From: Irpex lacteus
Lineage: Eukaryota; Basidiomycota; Agaricomycetes; Polyporales; Irpicaceae
Direction of reading: 5' to 3'
Length of the DNA: 64,000 nt
Assembly: GCA_001986395.2 (NCBI GenBank)
Contig: MQVO02000016.1
Location: 682,001 to 746,000, forward strand
Part shown: positions 24,421 through 35,915 of the stretch, one piece after another
How the letters are laid out: each line of letters opens with the position of its first letter
How positions within the stretch are numbered: the first letter of the stretch is position 1
Notes under the pieces: model-generated
Databases searched by the model: none
Seen by the model: the letters and a program-made list of their open reading frames with translations, nothing else
Told to the model about the DNA's origin: nothing
Position numbers and translations under genes: made by a program

Positions 24421-26247
24421 CTCAAATCTACAGTTCTGGATGCTCAGCACGCGAAACACCGACCAAATGAGGGGGAGGGCGTCTTAAACGTCCAATTGAC
24501 TTGATGTACTTACGTCGTCGATAGGCCCATAGCTATCCAGGTGCGTGTCTGAACCAATCTGCTGGTGCGTCCCTGATTTCTAGATCGTTGCTTCCGTAGC
24601 CATCCAGAGTATCCTTTCACACCCTTGCTGTACGATTCAATCGACAACGCCATTCACCCCCGCCCCGCACCGATATCGGCGACGTCGACGCCCAGGCCCT
24701 TACGCTCAACTTCCCTGCCGATGCTCCATCCCTCACAAGAGACTATTGCCACCACGCTCCTCCCCCACTTAGAACGACTTCTTCATCGACTTCGTCCATA
24801 AGCTCCCGAAGTTCGGTCGTCAAGCCCAGCACTCCTCAGTCTTGTTATCACCTTCGACATATCTCACTTCGGGCGAACTTCGTTTATTGGCCCGTGGAGT
24901 GGCCGCCCGGGTAAGCTGATCTAGCCAGATGCGGCTTTGGGAGTCTTGGTGCTTGTTCGCTCAAGGTGCGTCGATATTCAGCCTATGTTTCTTGTACTAA
25001 TACTTCACGCAGCCTACTCATTGCAACCATGCATACCCTACTAATTACAGAGGGTTGTATCGGGCTTCGTATTACTCCAGGTGCGTATGCGTAGTCGATT
25101 TTCTTTTGTTTGCAGTGTTCCTGACTACCAATGTCAGTCTCCCCTTGTCACCCTCTCCATCGCCCCAAGCTTTCCCAGCCGTCAACGTTCAATGTCTACC
25201 ATTCTCACTCAACACCTTGTGCCCTACTACCACCACTCCCTCTTCCTCTGCGCGGCTACATCAACTACAATCCTATTACTGGCGTGCACTCACATCTCCT
25301 TTCGTCAACTTACGCCGACGCTCGTCAAGTAGTTGCTCGTTCGTCCAGCTCAAGTCCAGCTCACCGCTGTCGACGATATTCTCTCATTGGCCCCCACCAT
25401 TCACATGCCCGCAGCCTCTTTAGTTTCACACCTCCCACCTCACCTGCTATTCTGTTGTTCCCTCCTGGTGCGAAGCTGTGCAGGTGTAAACCACAACCGC
25501 ACTATGATAGCAACGTCCGCTGGGTTCAACTTCTCATCATTGACCTCTCTTTACTTTGTGTCAGGACCGCCGGCGGCATCCTGTTGTGCTCCCATCATGC
25601 GACAGTGGTCGCTTGGCGGGATCACCCCTCGCTCAACAGTGGTTGTGCGAGCGACTTTCACATTCCGCACTCTCTCAGCGAAGTCTCTCTGTTGTGTGCA
25701 CGTCGTATGGCCCATGCAGAGAGTCAGTTTCTGCTGTGCGCGAACCTGGCGCCAAGTTCGCTGGCGGCGCATTTCATGAATACCGGAGGGCACGTGTATC
25801 GTGGAACACAGTCTCGGCGCGGTGCGCTCAGCGACCAGGCCATCCGCAGTTCATTCGAAACGTCCCCAATTTCATGTGGCGGGTGTACACCGTAGTCCCG
25901 ACGGCGTCGGCCTTGCCGTAATTAGCCACTGGTTCGTCGAGGTGAGTCTTGCATCACTAATTTAACTATTTACCCCTCGCTTATGCTCTTGAACGCCTTC
26001 GCCTAGGCAAATGTATGACAGAAGTCAATGTTCTCGAGCTTAACTGGGCGATGACCGTCTCTCTCAGATTCTCTACTCATGGTCTCGACGGAACTGTTGC
26101 TGTGTCGCGCCTCACAGGCCTCGTGCGACGCCCTCCGAATGTCCGATCACTACTGGCCCCACGGTGAGTATTTATACACGTACTTTTTCGGTGATTCATT
26201 TCTCATCCCCCACAGTGAATCACAACTTCTACAGAATCAGTATCTAC
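24421..26247. other. Unassigned 1.8 kb inside the 6.7-kb element
   Basis: Lies between the truncated transposase and the DUF6532 gene. It is C/T-rich on the plus strand. It includes an open stretch of 254 codons (25131-25895), but the translation is low-complexity Ser/His/Pro with no family resemblance and overlaps other open frames, so it is probably non-coding. It may hold the DUF6532 promoter, 5' exons, or what replaced the transposase N-terminus. Confidence 0.4.
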
Positions 26248-28748
26248 ATGGCGCGACAACACTACACCTCGTCCAGTGCTAGTCAACCGCTTACCTCAGC
26301 CGAGAAGTCCAAGGCTACAAAACTCGCTCATCGAGAAGCGCAACGTCTCCAAGATGAAGCCGATGCATCGGCGGCTTCTCGCCTTCGTAAATACACCCTT
26401 ACTTCCACTCTGTCACACTTGCTCACCCAGATTACATAGCTCCTCGATCAGCAAAGCTCAAAGCTCAGCAGAGGTCGGGTAAGTTGTCTCGAAACTCTCT
26501 GATAACAGCTCTGATCTTTCTTATAACAGTTTGGATTAACAACGATGCGGTGCAGAGAAGACGGCCCCGAACGGTAGTTCCGAACAAAGGCAAAGCTGCT
26601 AAGAAACCTCCCAAGCGTTCGAAACCTCGACGTGAGTTACTTTAGTAGTCTCACCTTGCATGCTTTGACGATCGGCAGCAGCTCCTCCGCATGCAGATGA
26701 ATATGATGACATCGAAGATGACGACGTCGAGAACGATGACATCGAAGAGGAGCCCCCAGTCTCTTCAGGTCGCGCTTCGAAGACCAGCAAACGGACTCTG
26801 AAAGAAGTAGTCCCCGAACCAGAGGCCGACATCGATGATATCGAGGAGGCCGATAAGGACGAGAACGAGAAGAGAGGCTCGTCGGAGACGGACTTCGTGG
26901 GAGAGGACGAGTTTGAGGAGGATGGGGGTGATGATGACGATGTTATGGATGAGGTGTGTATTCACAGAACAGGGTGACCGGTTGTGATGTTAACTTTGCT
27001 TCCAATAGGAGTTGGCTTGGTCATCGGCTCCTGCCGAGTTAGAAGCCGACTATCGTGATAGCGAAGAAGACGAGGAGGCCGACGAAAATATCGAGGGAGC
27101 TGATTGCGATGTAGACAGCGGCGGCAACCAAGACGAGGACGATATTGAAGACGACGAAGCCGGCGAAGATGAGGAGGCCTTTGACGAAGGCGATGGCAAT
27201 GAGGGCGACAACGGCAACAGCATCAGCGAAGACAGTGGCGCAGACAGTGACTCGGACCTGGAGTATGCTGGAAAACATGGGATCAGTGGCCTGCTGAAGG
27301 TATGTCGCAACTTGTGCTTTGCGATCAACAAGCTAACTGTGTTGTACTTGGGCAGAAACGGGAGCGGCAAGTGGCCAAGAAGCTGTTCGCCAATGACAGG
27401 GATGTTGTTGATGCTCGCGCGAAGAAGGCAGCTAAGGTACGTGTCTCTCACGGTCTGCCCTGTACCTTTTCTCATGGACCTATAGCCCTCACGTCAAGCT
27501 ACGCGATTGCATGCCGAGGCAAGTTCTTGACGAATCTGTCAATTGACGTACTAATGCTGTGGTTATAGATGCCTCGATGGAACTCTCATCGACGAGGAAG
27601 CCAGCCTACTACTGTTCTCGCATCAGCCACAAGACGCCATGTACATCGCGATCACCCTAGCAAGCCCCGTTGGGACCCGGTCACTCGCTTCAAACTCACA
27701 AGACGTGGCACCCTCGCCCTCAACCAATCCCATCCTGCGCTCAAGACTTACTTCAACGACGTCGAACTCAGCATGAAGCTCCACGTTATTCGGAACAATG
27801 CCTTCCCGGGCGAGAAATCTACCCTGTGGTATAGCCTCTTCCGTAAGGCTAATGGTACAGGGGATCATAGTGAAGGCTTCTATCCCCGTATACTTCAAGA
27901 TAAGCCCTTCCGAATGGCGCTATTCGAAGCGGTGAGTCTATCATTGTGCTGCCACATAACTATTGACATCTAGGAATTATTGCAGATGAGTACGAGGCTA
28001 AGCCAGTTCCGTGGCAAGTTCAAGACGGCCGCCGCAAGCAAGCTATCCGCCTCATACCACCTCGGCAATCCTTCGGCTCAGAGTATCCGGAAAGTCGACG
28101 AACTCCTTTATCACAAGCGGTATATTTACCCTGGTGAAATCCTTGATCGGGTAAGTTCTATATTTTTGCTCTTGGACCGCAGTTTCTCATGATCGATCGC
28201 AGGATACTTTTTATCCGGAGATAGCGTACAAGCACCCTATCTTCGCCGACGTCATCAAGGAAGTACTCATGCCGCGACGCAAGTGCTTCATTATCAAGTA
28301 CGCACGTTCGTTTAAGGTGACATGGGAGGGCGCTGTCAGGTTCGAGCTTCCGAGGCCCGTTGTCGCATTGGCTGCAGCAGCAGTAAGTGGTCTTTATGTT
28401 ACTTGCCACATTACTGATGTCATCCGCGCAAGGTTGAGGCAGCGCTTGTGGACTTCAAGAACGGATCATTCCGCGCAAGTGATTTTCTCGCCGACAGCTT
28501 TGACTCCGTCTATACGGCGCATATCGATATCCTCGGCCAACTCTCCCATCTGCAGCCCCTCGCTTACCACAACCTTATGGTGGAACTGTTTGATAATACC
28601 ATGTACGTGATCATTAATCTGTCGCTGTACACAGCTACTGATGTGACTGTATTGCAGTGGCTGTAACAAGTTCATGCCAGACAGCGCTGATGCCAAGGGA
28701 GTGTTGGCAGATGTGGGGCTTCGCCGTGAGGACTCCGTGGAGATTTAG
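26248..28748 (+). CDS. DUF6532-domain protein with basic and acidic tracts (transposon cargo)
   Basis: Multi-exon gene starting MARQHYTSSSASQ. The N-terminal third has a basic patch (RRRPRTVVPNKGKAAKKPPK) that could be a nuclear localisation signal. Then come two long acidic tracts rich in Asp/Glu (about 26,690-26,950 and 27,010-27,270) and a basic linker (KRERQVAKKLFANDRD). The C-terminal domain matches agaricomycete DUF6532: HPALKTYFNDVELSMKLHVI, NAFPGEKSTLWYSLFRKA, DRDTFYPEIAYKHPIFADVI, VTWEGAVRFELPRPVVALAA, then the final IleStop at 28746. All boundaries use GT-AG introns and the frame stays open. DUF6532 has no known function. Lying between the TIRs, it is cargo or an accessory transposition gene. 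Confidence 0.75.
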
Positions 28749-29316
28749 TTGTCCACTTCCGCGCTCTGTGTAATGTATGTATTTCTATTTGTTGTTGACC
28801 GGTTTGGACCTCTGCTTCATCATCACACCTCCACTCCTCTATGCCACCGCTACTCCCTCATGCTATCTTCACATCATTATGCCTCTCCAGTTCTACTATG
28901 CCGCCTCATCACCCTTATGGTACTTTCTCTTTGATACTGCTTTCATAGTAGTATCATTCTTTGTCGCTGTGTACTGTACTTGTACATCACAACTCTACCC
29001 ACCCCAACTCTATCACCTCTCTATCCACCCCCGCTCCGATGATCAGTAGCATACATGATTGTACTATTTTTGCATTAATATCAATTTTCGATGTTATCTC
29101 GTACTAATTTGATGTCTGTGAGAGTGACAACTACTACTTCATAACTTCTCATTTGTGATAGATTCCACTTATTAGTCCTGCACTAGCTCGGCTAGCCCAG
29201 TATACCTTTCTTTTTCAACCGTATTCTGACTAATTTAACTAATGCACTATTTTTGACAAATAGGATGAATACAGTACTCTTTAAGTACACATTAGGGCGG
29301 GAGGTTTTCCCTGCTG
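28749..29316. other. 3' terminal region of the 6.7-kb element
   Basis: AT-rich, non-coding, presumed 3' UTR of the DUF6532 gene and subterminal region. It ends in the right terminal inverted repeat at 29299-29316. Confidence 0.5.
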
Positions 29317-31181
29317 CCGGGCTACCTGGAATGCAATTGTAGTCAACGTCATGTGGTTTTCAAGCCTCACCCTTGCTCTCACAACGGCATCATTTGGCAT
29401 ATTAGTCAAGCAATGGCTGAGAGAATTCCTCGCTGGCGAATATACCTCGCCCCAGGCGCGCCTCCGTGTTCGTCACTACCGCATTCCTGGTCTTCGAAAC
29501 TGGAGGGTCTTCGAAATAGCTGCTATACTGCCGCTTCTGTTGCAGATGGCGCTCGCTCTGTTTCTCGGAGGGCTGTGTATCTTCACAGTTGAGATTCACA
29601 CCAGTGTGGGCTACGCCACAATCCCTCTCGTATCAGCGTGGGCATTCTTGTTCTTCGCTGCCTCCTTCTTGCCCGTGGTTTCTCCCCGTTGCCCTTATAA
29701 GACTTCCGTACTCAGGCGACTCACGAGAGGGACGCGGTGGCTTCTCTTCCATGCTATTCAATTCTTAGTCCCCGACTCAAATCTTCCCAATGACTCGAGT
29801 GTCCCCAACGATTCGACTCGAATCCCAGAACCGGGAAAGTGGTCGTATAAGGACCTGTCCTTCAGAGAAGAGACCGTCGCAACCATGACCACACAGGATG
29901 TCAAGGTGCTCCTCGAGATTGACTCTACCCAATGTGACGACCATCTCTTGAATACAATGTGGGACGCATTGCAGCAGACAAATCTTGGGCCACCGGACTT
30001 ACTAATATTCGTCCACGAAGCAATAGCCAATCGCGCCATAAAGTTCGACGTACCTGTCAAAGCTTTACCTGACTTGACAACTCTACCCAAGCATACAACT
30101 AGCTCTATCATGGTTATGCTCGCCGGGATATTGGAGAATCATTTCAAGCGACCTACCCTTAGCACCTTCGAAACCCCTCGCTGGGAGGACTGGATGGACA
30201 ATTATGTTTTCATTTTGTTTTCCCGCACATCCGTCCCTGTACCCGGTGCCGTCAACCGCATGTTCGCCCATATTCTGGAAGAACCCACATACTACCGCAG
30301 TTTTTTCAGCGCACTGGCGAAACTTGTTTCTGATCCCAAAGACACTGGACCCATCTTCAGACACGTCTTCCGCACACTACGAGGAGCCCTCTTTCTGCTG
30401 AGAGACGACCAAATGTTGCGCGTGCTCGGGGTTCTTACAGGAGAATACTTCTGCGCTGCTCACAACAAGGATATCGTAGACCCGGAGACTCATACACTTA
30501 CGGAAATAGTGTGTCGTCACGCTACCCACCCAGGCATTATTCAAGTTGGAACTATCGGCGTTCAACAACCAACTCAACCTTTAACTGCCACTGATCAAGG
30601 TGGCTTCGACACGGAGTCCAAAACAGCTCTGCAAGACCTGGTTGGATTCCTTATGCAGTCTTTCGTGCGGAAGTTCCTTCGGCAGCATCCGTACCCAGGA
30701 TCTTGGGACCATGCCATAAACCACCTTCTCCTCATACTCGAACTTCTTCAACTCTCCGAAGGTGCTGGACAAAGGTTACGACCGTTTGCCGTTCACTTCG
30801 TCCGGACTTTGCTGCTGGACGACAGAGGTATTGCCTTATTTTTGCCCATCGCTGTAGGGCTCAACGTGAAGAAGAATTCCACCATGGAGGTGGCAAGAGA
30901 ATGGTTGAGTAGACTGCTCAGCGTACAAGAAGAAGCTCGGAAACTATCCGTCGAAGCGCTCGTTTCATCTGAGAGCAATGGTGAGGGGCATACCATATAC
31001 TATCGTGTGCATGAGAATACCTTTCACACTATTTTTCTGACTCGAAACCCTGCGTTTAGATCTTCGCTGTGCAATTATGAAGAATCTTGAAGCGCTACTT
31101 GCTCAGCAATGGCGAGACTACCGAACGGAAGCAAATTCGGAGGACATAGGGAAGAAACTCATTCGTGTGGATCCCTTGGGT
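29317..31181 (+). pseudogene. DUF6535 gene, part 2 (membrane and C-terminal region)
   Basis: Continuation of the DUF6535 protein. It resumes ATWNAIVVNVMWFSSLTLAL, the second helix, then ILVKQWLREFLAGEYTSPQA, which is diagnostic of the family, and two further helices (ILPLLLQMALALFLGGLCIF, PLVSAWAFLFFAASFLPVV). A helical C-terminal region of about 450 residues follows. One intron (30981-31059) splits the end. The frame is open throughout and reaches DPLG at 31181, where foldback copy 2 is inserted. Without the rest of the gene the message would read a few codons into the transposon and stop (QYITS then stop). A gene caller may list 29351-31090 as a stand-alone protein. Confidence 0.82.
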
Positions 31182-31380
31182 CAATATATTACAAGCTAAA
31201 GATCGAAATCTTTAAGACATTTGGCTGGGAAAGATCTTTCGTCCTCATATGGTAATCGCTCACGCTCTCCCAGATCCTTAGTTTCCCCGAGACCACTGTG
31301 CCCGGCACTTACCGGTGTGTCGGTGTTCTGTTTCCTCGGCGCCCTAGAATGACTGGTCTTCCGCAGCCGTACCCACTGTT

Positions 31381-32253
31381 CCCGCCCCCGCGCTCAACCT
31401 CCCGGCGCCATCAAATTGCGTGATCGCTACGCGGAGTATCCCCGGTGGCGCGCCTGTACCTGTCCTCGTCCTCCCCGACGATGAGAACAACACAGTGCTA
31501 TTTCCCCTCACCCTCTTCGATTCTCACCGTGGTTTTTTGTACTACGGGGTAATTGTATACGTAGATCACGAATATAAGGTCAGTTTATTTATAGAACCGC
31601 AGGATCTGGATCTGAACTCTGGATCTGGTGTGGCCACACCAGTGAACACATTACTAGATAAGTAACCGCTGCACGTAGCCTCTCGCAAACTTAATAATAG
31701 TATATATAATGTATTCCAACAATTTAGAAACCGTTAAATCAATGGCTGAGCCTATAGGAAAGGTGTTATGCACCGGGAATGCTGGCCACCAGAGAATGGT
31801 GGCCACACGAAGACAGAGATGTATGATAAATACTCCACATATTGTATACTCATCTAAAGCATGTATAGATTAATATAATACCACTCGATCATTGATATCC
31901 CTGTGCAATCTCCTTCGGGATAGAAGTGGTCCTCCTCCCCTCATTTGCATAAAAAACACCCTCCTAAGAGCCAAGTATTTGCGGCGCGCACAAAACGGCT
32001 TGACGATCGTATTTGCAGTACCTCATATCAGTATAATACAAATTTTTACGCCTCCCGACTTCCTGTGTGTGACGCTATGACGTGTGCATTAGTAGCTAGT
32101 GTGGCTGGACTGCACAGAAAACCACAATTCACCCTATATAAGTGCGCACGCATGTAGGAGGGGTTAAGTACATATCGGAACGTGTTTAGTACATATGTCA
32201 CGGTACTACCAGCACTTTACCGCGAGTGTATTAAAGTTCTGTAGCCTCAGATA
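31381..32253 (+). repeat. Left arm of foldback inverted repeat, copy 2
   Basis: Pairs with 32337-33210. The 81-codon ORF at 31420-31665 differs from its copy-1 version at only three residues. Confidence 0.85.
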
Positions 32254-32336
32254 TGCCGGAAACCGTGCAGAGAGCAGCGTGTAGGCCTTAAGTGCAATTC
32301 CATATGCACCGGCTCGACTCTAACGGTATTTGGACG

Positions 32337-33210
32337 TATCTGAGGCTACAGAACTTGAATCCACTCGCGGTAAAGTGCTGTTAGTACCGTAACATATATA
32401 CTGAACACGTTCCGATATGTACTTAACCCCTCCTACATGTGTGCGCACTTATATAGGGTGAATTGTGGTTTTCTGTGCAGTCCAGCCACACTAGCTACTA
32501 ATGCACACATCATAGCGTCACACACAGGAAGGCGGGAGGCGTAAAAATCGGTAAGATACTGATTTAAAGTGCTACAAGCACGATAGTGAAGCTATATTGT
32601 GCGCGTCGTGATTACTTGGCTCGCGGGAAGGCGCTTTTTATGTAAATGAGGGGAGGAGGAGCACATCTACTCCGCACAGTATTCCGTGTATATACCAGGG
32701 ATTTGGCGTTGCATAGTAAGTCTATACGTACTAAATACTATTTCTGAGTAGGTGGAATACCAATTATATCCCTCTGTCATGTGTAGCTATTATTATCTGG
32801 TGGCCAGCATGCCTGATGCATAGAACCTCTCCTATAGACTCGGCTATTGACTCAACATTACAAAAATCATCGAAATATGCTATTTATACTGTTCTCAAGT
32901 TTGCGAGAGGCTATGTGCAGCGGTTACCTATCCAGTGCGGCAATTACTTGTGCGGCCACACCAGATCTGGTGTCAAGATCCAGATCCTGCAATCCTATAA
33001 ATGAATCAATGCTATATTACTTATCTATGTGTATGAATACCCTATATTACAAAAACGAACGGTCCGAATCGGAGAGGGGAGGAAGAATACCAATGTATTG
33101 TCCTCATCGTCGAGGACGACGAGGACAGATGCGGGAGCGCCATCGGAGATGCTTCGCACGGCAATCACACGATTTGATGGTGGCGGGAGTTTGAGAGTAC
33201 AGGCGGGGTA
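32337..33210 (-). repeat. Right arm of foldback inverted repeat, copy 2
   Basis: Reverse complement of 31381-32253 with scattered mismatches. A 62-codon plus-strand ORF in this arm (32816-33004) is unchanged at the protein level from copy 1. Confidence 0.83.
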
Positions 33211-33880
33211 GGCGGGACCCTTGCATAACTCGGAGGATTAGCCCTTGGTACAGAGATATTCGAGCGGGTGAGGGAACTAACAAGATCTCCTTCCAGGGCG
33301 CGTGCAGACGCTGTTGAGACGAAGTTGGCGTGTATACAGGTATTTGCGTCAGCTATACAAAGTGACTACATACATTTTGACACGTCCGTTCGTACCCAGG
33401 CACCCTGCTCGTCGCCCTGTGCCTTACCCCCTCCTCGTTGCCCTCTGATACAACATCCGTCATCGCGGAACCGTGACGAGAAGGGAGTTGTTTGCCGTGC
33501 GAGCTACACGGAACGAATCAGCGAATATGCAACGCTCATACGCAAGCAATGCATTTCGACTACAAAAGACGGTATGACCCAAAAAGGCAGTTATTGGAAC
33601 TCACCGCCAACTTCCTTTGAATTAGATAAACATCCGATGCGCCACCACTGGCGCGGTGCATCGCTCACCGACGGCCCTATGCGGCTTGCGCAGTTGGATC
33701 TCGGCCTCTGACTCTACCATCTTATCAGCCGTGGATGCCTTATCAGTGTTATCACTTCAAATCAGCACATGCGTGCCTGGGTTAAAGATCTGCGTCGAGG
33801 TGAGTGTTTTCCTTTTCGAGCCAAAAAATCCTTCTCACTCGGAGAAACTAAGGATCTGGATCTTTAGATTGCAAGCAGCT

Positions 33881-34233
33881 CCTTGGGTGCAGCTCTCCTT
33901 CTGTTGCAATCCGTGGACCCCATGCGAGAGAAGTCTTTAAACATCCACGATGTGAAGATGGAGATCGGAAGTGCACTGCAGATTGTTGTTACGGGAATCC
34001 AGGCTCTTTCCCGGGTACATGAGTTCGAGTTCGATGCAGGAGACATCAACACGGCGAAGGATTGCCTCGCCCTCTGCAGGCCCCATGCAACCTCTGCCAT
34101 GCCATCGCAAACGAGGACGAACAAGACGACAAGCATGACCAGCTCTTCTGAGGTACCAGGTAGAGATGAGAAGCCCGAGGGCTGTATTCCCATAGTATTC
34201 CTTCGGGCGCTCGAGAATTTAGTAGCGACTTGA
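33881..34233 (+). pseudogene. DUF6535 gene, part 3 (C-terminus)
   Basis: After the second target duplication the frame continues in phase with part 2: DPLG joins to AALLLLQSVDPMREKSLNIH and runs 115 more codons to a stop at 34233. The tail contains VTGIQALSRVHEFEFDAGDI and a Ser/Thr-rich stretch. The clean in-frame continuation shows the exon was intact before the foldback insertion. Confidence 0.78.
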
Positions 34234-34611
34234 AGTTTGACCGAGCGGCCCATCCGAGTTATAGAAGAGAGGATATGAGGATATGAGGATATGAGTGGTG
34301 AGACATCTTGTAGTGGGTAGTATGAAGTGCTTAATTAGAGCGTATGTTCCAATCTTTGTTTCCCTACTACTTATTTTCTCGTGTTCAAAGGTGTACCTGT
34401 ATCAGTTACTTCTGTGTGCTTTGTGCCGTCGACTTTGAATAGTACATCCATTGTATTGCGTTCGTTCAATGAACTGTACCTGCCGACATAATCACTATCC
34501 CACACCACTCGCTGTACACTGGCGGAAGTATTTACTAGTCAAAGAACACAGACCTAGACGCGTGCCCGCACGAGGGTTATAGCGAAGAAGATCTTAAGAG
34601 CGCTATAGGCC

Positions 34612-34815
34612 GCGTGAACTCGCAAGGGATGCGTTAGACTGGATTCAGTCGCGCGTTGACGAAGCGAATGGAGCGGAGGAGGCTGCTATTGAGAGGTGTA
34701 CAGGACGGAGAGCAGAGGTGCACGATGCGGTCAAGAAGGAGAGGCAGAGCGACTCGACGAGAGGAGGCGACGGATGGCGGATGGCGAAGCAATGCGTATG
34801 ATTTCTGTGAAGCAA
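34612..34815 (+). pseudogene. Relic of the HAM1-like gene's 3' end
   Basis: The DNA matches the last exon of the gene at 15,288-18,175. RELARDALDWIQSRVDEA here corresponds to RELAREAMNQIQSQVDAL there, followed by a charged Arg/Glu-rich stretch and DGGWRSNAYDF against GGGWRSSAFNI. Reading the end requires at least one frameshift, and no upstream exons were found, so this is a decayed fragment of a second copy. Confidence 0.7.
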
Positions 34816-34922
34816 GGCTAGTTTGGACCCTTCTGTATGTTGTTCTATAGCCTTATCACGATATCCCCGCGTCTTATTCAGGTAGCGTACATCCATAATT
34901 CATGCGTCGTACACCCGGCTAA

Positions 34923-35442
34923 TTATTTCTGTAGTGGTACAGTCTCGTCGTATACCACTAGAATCTCAATAACATTGTCGATCAGCTCTGCCCAACCTAT
35001 CGGCTGCAGGCGTATCCATCCCTCATCCAATCCCTGCCCATACTGGTCGCGGAATCTGCCCATAATACGGATCCGCATGTAATGCTTATCCAAGAACTTC
35101 TGCCATTTGGGTCCATCTCGCACGCTGTTATAGACGTATGCTTTGCAAAAACATTTCGCGGCCTCCTAAACCAATATCATGCTCGTTCGTGACTTTGCGG
35201 TCTGTAGAGTGTAATGAACGCACTCGATAGCCGATCCTCTTCAATGCCTCCCTGCCCCAGGCGGACTTCCTCCTGTTTCCTCCGTCGAAGGAAATAATGA
35301 CTTGAGGGACGGGCCAGCTATTGGTTACAACTGCTCTTCCAGATTTAACATCGTCAAGACCGCACACAGTACATGTACACGCACCTCGAGTCTCATCTGG
35401 TTGGGTAGCGGAAGTGATTGTCTTCTGATCATCGTCTTCCAT
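34923..35442 (-). CDS. Unknown-function paralogue pair, member 1
   Basis: Two exons separated by an intron of about 70 nt. Exon 1 includes a CTCTVCG motif and WPVPQVIISFDGG, then SAWGREALKRIGYR at the splice donor. Exon 2 begins EAAKCFCKAYVYNSVRDGPK and continues with FLDKHYMRIRIMGRFRDQYG, GWIRLQPIGWAELIDNVIEI and a stop. Member 2 at 35,916-36,636 has the same plan and matching motifs. The start at 35442 (MEDDDQK) is tentative because the frame stays open upstream, and further exons around 35,540-35,760 cannot be excluded. I do not recognise the family. Confidence 0.6.
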
Positions 35443-35915
35443 AGGGTTGAACAGATTATCTGCCAGTGGGAGGTTAGAAATACGGTCCTGGCGTGAAGAT
35501 TATATCGCGATAAGAATGGGTATCGTCTTACCCGGAGTTCACGGAATTGGGGCTATCGGTTTGTGTGAGAGTGACGGCCTGAGTGACCACGCACCTGGGT
35601 TTATGTAGTACTGCTGAAATCTAACTTTCTCCACTATGGCGTAGCTCGCCGCGTGAACGACTATGAACTTATCTCTTTGTATGTATTCTGCAAGCTGGCG
35701 CGAAGACAGGAGGTCATTCCTTGAGCCACAACTGAGATAGAGTCTGTCAAGAGGAACCACAGCACATCACAGACGCATTACAAGGATGAGCGTCTTGGTT
35801 GTTTCTATTCAGCCCTAAGTCCACACATCTCACAGCGGAGCAAGTTACACTATCACTATCACGCTAGTAAGACGAAGATTATCAGCGTCTCATCCTTTCC
35901 CAGTGTCCATCAACG

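Larger units (their letters stand above)
22586..29316. mobile_element. 6.7-kb TIR element with Plavaka-like transposase fragment and DUF6532 gene
   Basis: A 6,731-bp insertion in the DUF6535 gene. The terminal inverted repeats are CAGCAGGAAAAACCTCCC on the left and the complement CAGCAGGGAAAACCTCCC on the right, followed by weaker matches (CCCTAAT, and CACTATTTTTGAC inside each end). The flanks carry CC (22584-22585, 29317-29318), a likely 2-bp duplication. Removing one CC with the element restores the host frame exactly. Inside are a minus-strand transposase-like gene ending 140 bp from the left terminus and a plus-strand DUF6532 gene. Transposase type and small duplication place it with Plavaka/CACTA-like elements. 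Confidence 0.82.
31182..33880. mobile_element. Giant foldback (palindromic) DNA transposon, copy 2
   Basis: A 2,699-bp copy of the element at 18,928, with target duplication CCTTGGGT at 31174-31181 and 33881-33888. The ends and internal layout match copy 1 (arms about 31,381-32,253 and 32,337-33,210, loop about 83 nt). Differences are few: small indels such as an extra CTGTTTC near 31,330, and single-base changes. It is inserted in the last coding exon of the DUF6535 gene. Confidence 0.88.

Noticed and set aside
25131..25895. 254-codon plus-strand open frame
   Set aside because: Low-complexity Ser/His/Pro translation, overlapping open frames and no family resemblance.
27050..27475. 141-codon minus-strand frame with Ser-rich translation
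   Set aside because: Antisense shadow of the acidic GAA/GAG/GAC-rich tract of the DUF6532 gene.
22586..29316. Reading the 6.7-kb element as a classical CACTA element starting at the CACTAGTG near 22,633
   Set aside because: That motif has no matching partner at the other end, whereas the CAGCAGG ends pair and restore the host frame.
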